Source: OCS155 cluster bacterium AG-349-E07
GTDB taxonomy: Bacteria > Actinomycetota > Acidimicrobiia > Actinomarinales > Actinomarinaceae
Assembly: GCA_003281085.1 (NCBI GenBank)
Contig: QCCZ01000005.1
Span: forward strand, 1-39,198
Length of the DNA: 39,198 nucleotides
Direction: 5' to 3'
Below the pieces are notes generated by a model that saw nothing but the letters and a program-made list of their open reading frames with translations, ran no database searches and had not been told where the DNA came from. This document shows, in pieces, positions 34,627-39,198 of this stretch (its first letter is position 1; every line of letters begins with the position of its first letter). Position numbers and translations under genes: made by a program.

Positions 34627-35063
34627 TGTTAGAAAAATTTTTAATTTCGATTGGTTTAAAGCAACCTGAATCTATCCCAGAATCATATACTGAAACAACT
34701 ACAACAGTTAGACCGTCGGGTGAAAATAGATTTATTGATAATGAAAATATTTCAGATGTAAGAATTCATTCACCTAAAGACGAAGTAGAAATTAAAGCTC
34801 TTAGATCGTTTAATGAAATACATAATTTAGGTGTTGCAATTAAGGATGAATTTATTGTGGCAATGGATATAAGAGATATTCCAGATCAAGGAGAAAGAAG
34901 AAGAATTCTTGATTTTGTAACTGGTATGGCTTTTATGAGTAATGCAACCATTAGGTCTATAAATAGAGATGGTGTATTTCTAATACTTCCCACAAATTCA
35001 TCGCTTTCAACTGAAGAACGGGAAAGACTCCAACAACTCGGTTTGTATAAATTAAATGTGTAG
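34626..35063 (+). CDS. sepF: Cell division protein SepF
   Basis: SepF anchors FtsZ to the membrane in organisms without FtsA. The 145-residue protein begins with an amphipathic membrane-binding helix (MLEKFLISIGL). A linker of about 40 residues follows, then the core domain: VRIHSPKDEVEIKALRSFNEIHNLGVAIKDEFIVAMDIRDIPDQGERRRILDFVTGMAFMSNATIRSINRDGVFLILP. The core is well conserved with actinobacterial SepF. No ftsA is present, so SepF is probably the main FtsZ anchor. It abuts yggS (one-base overlap) and overlaps yggT by 8 bases. Confidence 0.94.
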   Translation: MLEKFLISIGLKQPESIPESYTETTTTVRPSGENRFIDNENISDVRIHSPKDEVEIKALRSFNEIHNLGVAIKDEFIVAMDIRDIPDQGERRRILDFVTGMAFMSNATIRSINRDGVFLILPTNSSLSTEERERLQQLGLYKLNV

Positions 35064-35322
35064 TATTACATTTCTTTTCTTCAGAGTATTTTATTATAGT
35101 TTGTTTGCCTGGATAATATTAAGTTGGATTCAAGTTCCATATGATCATCCTATTGGACAAATAAAAAGTTTCTTAGATAAATATTTTGAAAAAATACTTT
35201 ATCCAATACGGAGTAGGATTCCAGCCCTAAGAATAGGGATGGCTGGTATTGATTTGTCACCATTGATTTTAATTTTTGGAATTAATTTCCTTCAGCCGTA
35301 TATATTAAGAGTTGTTTGTTAA
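35056..35322 (+). CDS. YggT family membrane protein
   Basis: The 88-residue protein has two hydrophobic segments (about 4-23 and 66-86) joined by a loop with the family features ILSWIQVPYDHPIGQIKSFLDKYFEKILYPIRSRIP and GIDLSPLILIFGINFL. YggT proteins follow sepF in many Gram-positives and cyanobacteria (ylmG) and are linked to division or osmotic tolerance, without a known activity. The ATG overlaps the sepF stop. Its 3' end overlaps the ileS 3' end by 18 bases in opposite direction, so the dcw transcript ends inside ileS antisense sequence. Confidence 0.87.
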   Translation: MCSITFLFFRVFYYSLFAWIILSWIQVPYDHPIGQIKSFLDKYFEKILYPIRSRIPALRIGMAGIDLSPLILIFGINFLQPYILRVVC

Positions 35323-38300
35323 CTTTTTAATATCTAAGGAAACATTTTTGTCAAAAATTAAATCTTGTGTTTCTTCTTCTATAAAGTTAAGTTCAATCGC
35401 TAATGTTTCATTTTTGACATAATTATCGTGAATATTTAAAGATTCCTTAACAAAACTATCATTTGAAGTAATAGTTAGTTTAATTCTATCAACTACATCT
35501 AAGCCAGAATCCTTCCTTAGTTTCTGAATTGAAGACACAAGCTCTCTTGAGAATCTCTCCATGATTAAATTTTCATCTAATGAAGTATCAAGATACAAAG
35601 AGAAATCATCGACAATATCTTGGTTTTCGTTGTCTTCTTTTTTGTTTAAAATAATATCAATTTCACCTGACGAAACTTTTATATCATCAATAACAACTCC
35701 ATTTCCTTGAAGAATATCATTACTAATATTTTCGTCGACATTTTTTAGATACTCGCTAAGAACATTTATTTGTTCTCCTAACTTAGGTCCAAGTACTTTA
35801 AAATTAGGTTTAAATTCATAATTTATCCAATTATCCACATCAAAATCAAAAAGTACTTCTTTTACATTTACTTCATTCTTTATCAAGTCGCTTATGACAT
35901 TAAGTTTTTCTTCAATTTCTTTGTCTTTAGTAATTATTTTTACAGAATTCAGCGGTTGTTTGTTTGGTAGTTTTAATTTAACTCTTAAATTCCTTACGCT
36001 TTTTATAACTTTTTTTGCAAGTTCAATATTATCTTCTAAATCTTTATCAATTAAATTTTCATCTGCTTCTGGATAGTCACAGTAATGAATACTTTCATTA
36101 TTTTCTTCAATTAATCCCTGATAAATCTTCTCACAAATAAATGGTAAAACAGGTGCCATAGATTTTGAGAACTCTAAAAGCACTTCATGAAGAGTTTTAA
36201 AAGCATTTATTTTATCTATATCATTTTCATCTTTTTCTTTCCAGAATCTTTTTCTGTTAGACCGAACATACCAATTTGTTAATTCGTCAACAAAATTCAT
36301 CAAAGGAGGAATAACTTCATAAAGATAATAATTTTCCATTTTTTCATTAACAGTTTTGATCAATGATTGCATTGATGAGATTATCCATCGATCCATCATT
36401 GGACGATCTTCTACTGGAGATGCTTTTTCAAGATCTTCAAAAGTAATGTCATCAGCGTTTGCGTATGTTGAAAAAAATGAAAATGAATTCCATAATGGAA
36501 GGATGATGTTTCTTGTAACTAACTTAACACCCTCTTCAGAAAATTTTAAAGGTTCTCCTCTTACAACAGGCGAATTTATTAAGTAAGCTCTCAAACTGTC
36601 TCCACCATAGCTATTTAACAATTCTTCTGGGTCTGGGTAGTTTTTTAGACTTTTACTCATTTTTCTTCCATCTTCAGCAAGAATCATGCCAGTGGTTATA
36701 CAGTTTTTAAATGCTACAGAATCAAATAAAGCAACAGCAAGCACAGTCAATGTATAAAACCATCCTCTTGTTTGGTCTAGACCCTCTGCTATAAAATCTG
36801 CTGGAAATCCATCAAAGAAATCCTCTTCATTTTCAAAAGGGTAATGTTGTTGACCATACGGCATTGCTCCGGATTCAAACCAGCAGTCCAGTACTTCCGA
36901 TGTTCTTTTGTATGTTTTTCCATCAATTTCAATATCTAAATCGTCTAAATAGTGTCTATGTAAATCAGTAATTTTCTGTCCTGACAATTTTTCTAATTCT
37001 TCAACGGAACCAATACAAAGCATATCTTCTGGATCATCAGTATTTATCCATACCGGTATACAGCTTCCCCAATACCTATTACGACTAATTGCCCAGTCTC
37101 TGGCATTTCCAAGCCAGTTAGAGAATCGTTTTTCACCAATAAAACCAGGAACCCAATGAGTGGAGTGATTAAGTTCAACCATTCTATCTCTAATTTTTTC
37201 GACATTGACAAACCATGTTGGTATAGCTTTGTATATCAATGGGGTACCAGTTCTCCAGCAAAAAGGATAAGAATGCATCTCAGTTGTCTTGGAAAATAAA
37301 TTACCTCTTTCCTCTAGCTGGTCCATAATTAATTTGTCTGCATCCTTTACATTTAATCCATCTAATTCTTTAAAAGTACTGTCAAACTTGCCTGAGAGAG
37401 TTACTGGATCTGCGATTACATCTATACTTGCATTTTTTAAGGCATAAAAATCACTTTCTCCATATGCAGGTGCTTGAGAGACTAGACCAGATCCTGATTC
37501 AGTATTAGTATCATCGCTGTGAATTATACGAAAAGCCCCATCTTTAAATAAATGCTCATATTCCGAATAAGCAGGTATATATGATGCTCCTATTAAATCC
37601 TTACCAATAGAAGTCTCTAGAACCTCTACTTCATAATCACTCATTTCAAACAACCTATCCGTAGCTATCCAATAAAAGTTGTTTTTAATTGAGATTCTTG
37701 AGTACTCTATTTCTTTTCCTATGGCAATTGCTAAATTTCCAGGTATACACCATGGTGTAGTGGTCCAAACCAAAAACTTATCACCTTTAATTACTTTTTT
37801 ATAATCATCCCTTGCATCAAGGGTAAAGTAGATTGAAGGATCTTCAACATCTCTGTAATCCATATTTGCCTCAAAGTTTGAGAGAGGTGTTGAAGCTGCC
37901 CATGAGTAGGGTAGTACTTTATAATCTTGATAAATTAAATCTTTAGACCACAATTCCTTAAATACCCACCAAACACTTTCCATAAATTCAATATCCATAG
38001 TTTTATAATCGTTTTCAAAATCAACCCATCTACCAATTTTTCTTGTAATTTTTTCCCAATTTTCAGTATTTGTTTGGACTTGTGATCTACAAGCTTCATT
38101 AAATTTATCTATTCCATACTCATCAATTTGTTGTGGGTCCTCTAAATTTAATTTCTTTTGAACTTCCATTTCAATTGGAAGACCATGGACATCCCAACCA
38201 AACCTTCTTTCTACGTAATAACCGCGCATTGTCCAATATCTTGGAACTATATCTTTTATTACTCCAGCAAGAAGGTTTCCATAGTGAGGACTTCCAGTTG

Positions 38301-38448
38301 GAAACGGTGGACCATCATAAAATCTAAAAGTTTTATCATTTTTACGATTTTCAACAGATGTTTCAAACGCATTTATCTTGTCCCAATATGCAGATATTTC
38401 TGATTCCACGGAAGGAAGATCTATATTTGCATCTACTCTTTTAAACAT
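35305..38448 (-). CDS. ileS: Isoleucine--tRNA ligase (type 2)
   Basis: IleS charges tRNA-Ile. The 1047-residue class Ia synthetase has the HIGH-type motif as HYGN (PPFPTGSPHYGNLLAG near 46-61), the editing domain entry VWTTTPWCIPGNLAIAIG, GLDQTRGWFYTL, and KMSKS (GRKMSKSLKNYP near 594). The HYGN form and length match the eukaryote-like type 2 enzymes common in actinobacteria, which are often less sensitive to mupirocin than type 1. An anticodon-binding domain follows (DRWIISSMQSLI). The 119 bases upstream are too short for a T-box leader, the usual actinobacterial control of ileS. The gene is inverted relative to the order in Streptomyces. Confidence 0.96.
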   Translation of the reverse strand: MFKRVDANIDLPSVESEISAYWDKINAFETSVENRKNDKTFRFYDGPPFPTGSPHYGNLLAGVIKDIVPRYWTMRGYYVERRFGWDVHGLPIEMEVQKKLNLEDPQQIDEYGIDKFNEACRSQVQTNTENWEKITRKIGRWVDFENDYKTMDIEFMESVWWVFKELWSKDLIYQDYKVLPYSWAASTPLSNFEANMDYRDVEDPSIYFTLDARDDYKKVIKGDKFLVWTTTPWCIPGNLAIAIGKEIEYSRISIKNNFYWIATDRLFEMSDYEVEVLETSIGKDLIGASYIPAYSEYEHLFKDGAFRIIHSDDTNTESGSGLVSQAPAYGESDFYALKNASIDVIADPVTLSGKFDSTFKELDGLNVKDADKLIMDQLEERGNLFSKTTEMHSYPFCWRTGTPLIYKAIPTWFVNVEKIRDRMVELNHSTHWVPGFIGEKRFSNWLGNARDWAISRNRYWGSCIPVWINTDDPEDMLCIGSVEELEKLSGQKITDLHRHYLDDLDIEIDGKTYKRTSEVLDCWFESGAMPYGQQHYPFENEEDFFDGFPADFIAEGLDQTRGWFYTLTVLAVALFDSVAFKNCITTGMILAEDGRKMSKSLKNYPDPEELLNSYGGDSLRAYLINSPVVRGEPLKFSEEGVKLVTRNIILPLWNSFSFFSTYANADDITFEDLEKASPVEDRPMMDRWIISSMQSLIKTVNEKMENYYLYEVIPPLMNFVDELTNWYVRSNRKRFWKEKDENDIDKINAFKTLHEVLLEFSKSMAPVLPFICEKIYQGLIEENNESIHYCDYPEADENLIDKDLEDNIELAKKVIKSVRNLRVKLKLPNKQPLNSVKIITKDKEIEEKLNVISDLIKNEVNVKEVLFDFDVDNWINYEFKPNFKVLGPKLGEQINVLSEYLKNVDENISNDILQGNGVVIDDIKVSSGEIDIILNKKEDNENQDIVDDFSLYLDTSLDENLIMERFSRELVSSIQKLRKDSGLDVVDRIKLTITSNDSFVKESLNIHDNYVKNETLAIELNFIEEETQDLIFDKNVSLDIKKLTNNS

Positions 38449-38540
38449 ATCTTAGAATTTTAAAGGGTTTCTCTTACAATTTGTGTAAATATTGAAGTTT
38501 TAAAAAAATATAAAAATCTTTGATTTATTTTAAAAATGGC

Positions 38541-38546
38541 TAATAT
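38541..38546 (+). promoter_or_regulatory. Possible -10 box for the DksA/TraR-like gene
   Basis: TAATAT at 38541-38546 lies 21 bases ahead of the ATG at 38568, with a TTTGAT word about 16 bases further upstream (near 38519-38524) as a possible -35. The gene is divergent from ileS across 119 AT-rich bases, so some promoter must lie here, but the words are weak. Confidence 0.35.
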
Positions 38547-38567
38547 ACGTTCAACAATAAAAAGAAC

Positions 38568-38945
38568 ATGGCTAGAAAACTTTCACCAAATACAATCAAC
38601 AAGTTCAAAAAAAGACTTGAAGCTGAAAAAGAACAGCTTTCATCTATGTTAGAGCTACATCAGCAAGAAAGGGAAAATATACGACTTTCTGAAGCTTCAG
38701 CTGAAAGAAGTCCTGATCCAACATCTGCCGATGGAGGATCTATGGCATTTGAACTTGAAAAAGAGCTTACATTGGATGAAAACACTAAACATTTACTCAA
38801 CCAGGTAGAGCACGCTCTTGTTTTAATCAAAAAGAAAAAATATGGGAACTGTGAGAATTGTGGAGAACCGATCCCTGTTGCCAGACTTGAAGCAATTCCT
38901 TACTCAACTATTTGCAAAAATTGTGCTGAGTTAATTGAATCTTAA
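38568..38945 (+). CDS. DksA/TraR family zinc-finger protein
   Basis: The 125-residue protein has an N-terminal coiled-coil-forming stretch (about 8-40), an acidic/polar middle, and a C-terminal C4 zinc finger: CENCGEPI (Cys95, Cys98) and CKNC (Cys116, Cys119) joined by ARLEAIPYST, the TraR/DksA signature. E. coli DksA binds RNA polymerase and works with ppGpp; whether short actinobacterial relatives do so is not established. It lies between ileS and lspA, as in Streptomyces. AAAGAAC upstream is a weak ribosome-binding site. Confidence 0.87.
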   Translation: MARKLSPNTINKFKKRLEAEKEQLSSMLELHQQERENIRLSEASAERSPDPTSADGGSMAFELEKELTLDENTKHLLNQVEHALVLIKKKKYGNCENCGEPIPVARLEAIPYSTICKNCAELIES

Positions 38946-39198
38946 TAAGAAAATACTTCCGTATCTTTATGCAGTTATTTTTGCTTCATTAGATTTAATA
39001 ACAAAATACCTTATTCGAACTAACAACATACAGGAACAAGTAATTATTGATAATTTCTTAACTATTGATCTTACATATAATACAGGAATAGCATTTGGTC
39101 TTTTTAGCGAATATACATTAATAACATATGTATTTTCAATTTTTGTTTTCACCTGGTTAATTTTTCAATTTAGAGAAGTTAAAAATGGATCAGTTGAG
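38935..39198 (+). CDS. lspA: Lipoprotein signal peptidase (partial, 3' end outside window)
   Basis: The frame opens at a TTG (38935), directly after an in-frame stop, and runs off the right edge with 88 codons. It has a first membrane segment with LDLITKYL (the family 'D..TK' block), then VIIDNFLTIDLTYNTGIAFGLFSE, the conserved 'NxGxAFG' loop, and a second membrane segment. LspA is an aspartyl protease that cuts prolipoprotein signal peptides at the lipobox; the second catalytic Asp would lie beyond the window. It overlaps the DksA/TraR-like gene by 11 bases. The TTG start is the only standard start near the frame opening. Confidence 0.88.
   Translation, partial: MNLNKKILPYLYAVIFASLDLITKYLIRTNNIQEQVIIDNFLTIDLTYNTGIAFGLFSEYTLITYVFSIFVFTWLIFQFREVKNGSVE

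Noticed and set aside
38449-38567. T-box riboswitch for ileS
   Set aside because: The divergent gap is only 119 bases and very AT-rich, with no specifier-loop stem or T-box core word seen; a T-box leader needs more room.
1-39198. CRISPR array, prophage, insertion sequence or genomic island
   Set aside because: No spaced direct repeats, transposase, integrase or abrupt composition change was seen; low GC and gene packing are uniform across the window.

Overview
The window looks like a piece of the chromosome of a streamlined, very AT-rich actinobacterium. The actinobacterial signs are gene content and order: a DUF3040 gene, a MerR regulator and an HNH endonuclease ahead of mraZ; a division and cell-wall cluster with sepF and no ftsA; a DEDDh exonuclease/GIY-YIG fusion; and ileS, a DksA/TraR-like gene and lspA after yggT, as I recall for Streptomyces. 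Low GC, very short intergenic gaps, ATGA/TAATG junctions and trimmed proteins suggest a marine, genome-reduced lineage of the 'Candidatus Actinomarina' kind. That placement is inference. TGA is used as a stop, so the code is standard.

Region 1 (1-9155, minus strand) is one long run of genes read leftward. A 16-residue leader peptide, rich in Leu/Val/Ile and followed by an intrinsic terminator, precedes ilvB-ilvN-ilvC-leuA-leuB. A nitroreductase, a TrmH-family RNA methyltransferase, the DEDDh/GIY-YIG protein and a cut-off ABC ATPase then follow, joined by overlaps. Most of the valine/isoleucine/leucine pathway is therefore under what looks like leader-peptide attenuation. ilvD lies divergently.

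Region 2 (9172-17693, plus strand) holds queG and ilvD, then an overlapping string: metallophosphoesterase, ROK-family kinase without its zinc cysteines, shortened luciferase-like protein, alaC aminotransferase, GT87-like membrane glycosyltransferase and threonine aldolase. Region 3 (17672-20176) has two small membrane proteins, a histidine phosphatase, and the DUF3040, MerR and HNH genes.

Region 4 (20190-35322, plus strand) is the dcw cluster: mraZ, rsmH, ftsL-like, ftsI, murE, mraY, murD, ftsW, murG, murC, murB, ftsQ, ftsZ, pgeF, yggS, sepF, yggT. It starts with a strong promoter overlaid by MraZ-type repeats. A long hairpin between mraZ and rsmH resembles the actinobacterial mraW RNA motif. 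murF is missing between murE and mraY, and divIVA is missing after yggT. Region 5 (35305-39198) has ileS on the minus strand, tail-to-tail with yggT, then a DksA/TraR-like gene and the start of lspA.

There is no gene-free stretch longer than 300 bases. I saw no tRNA, rRNA, insertion sequence, prophage or CRISPR array. The most noteworthy signals are the ilv leader/attenuator with its shared palindromic -10 element, the missing murF and divIVA, and the mraZ-rsmH RNA element.
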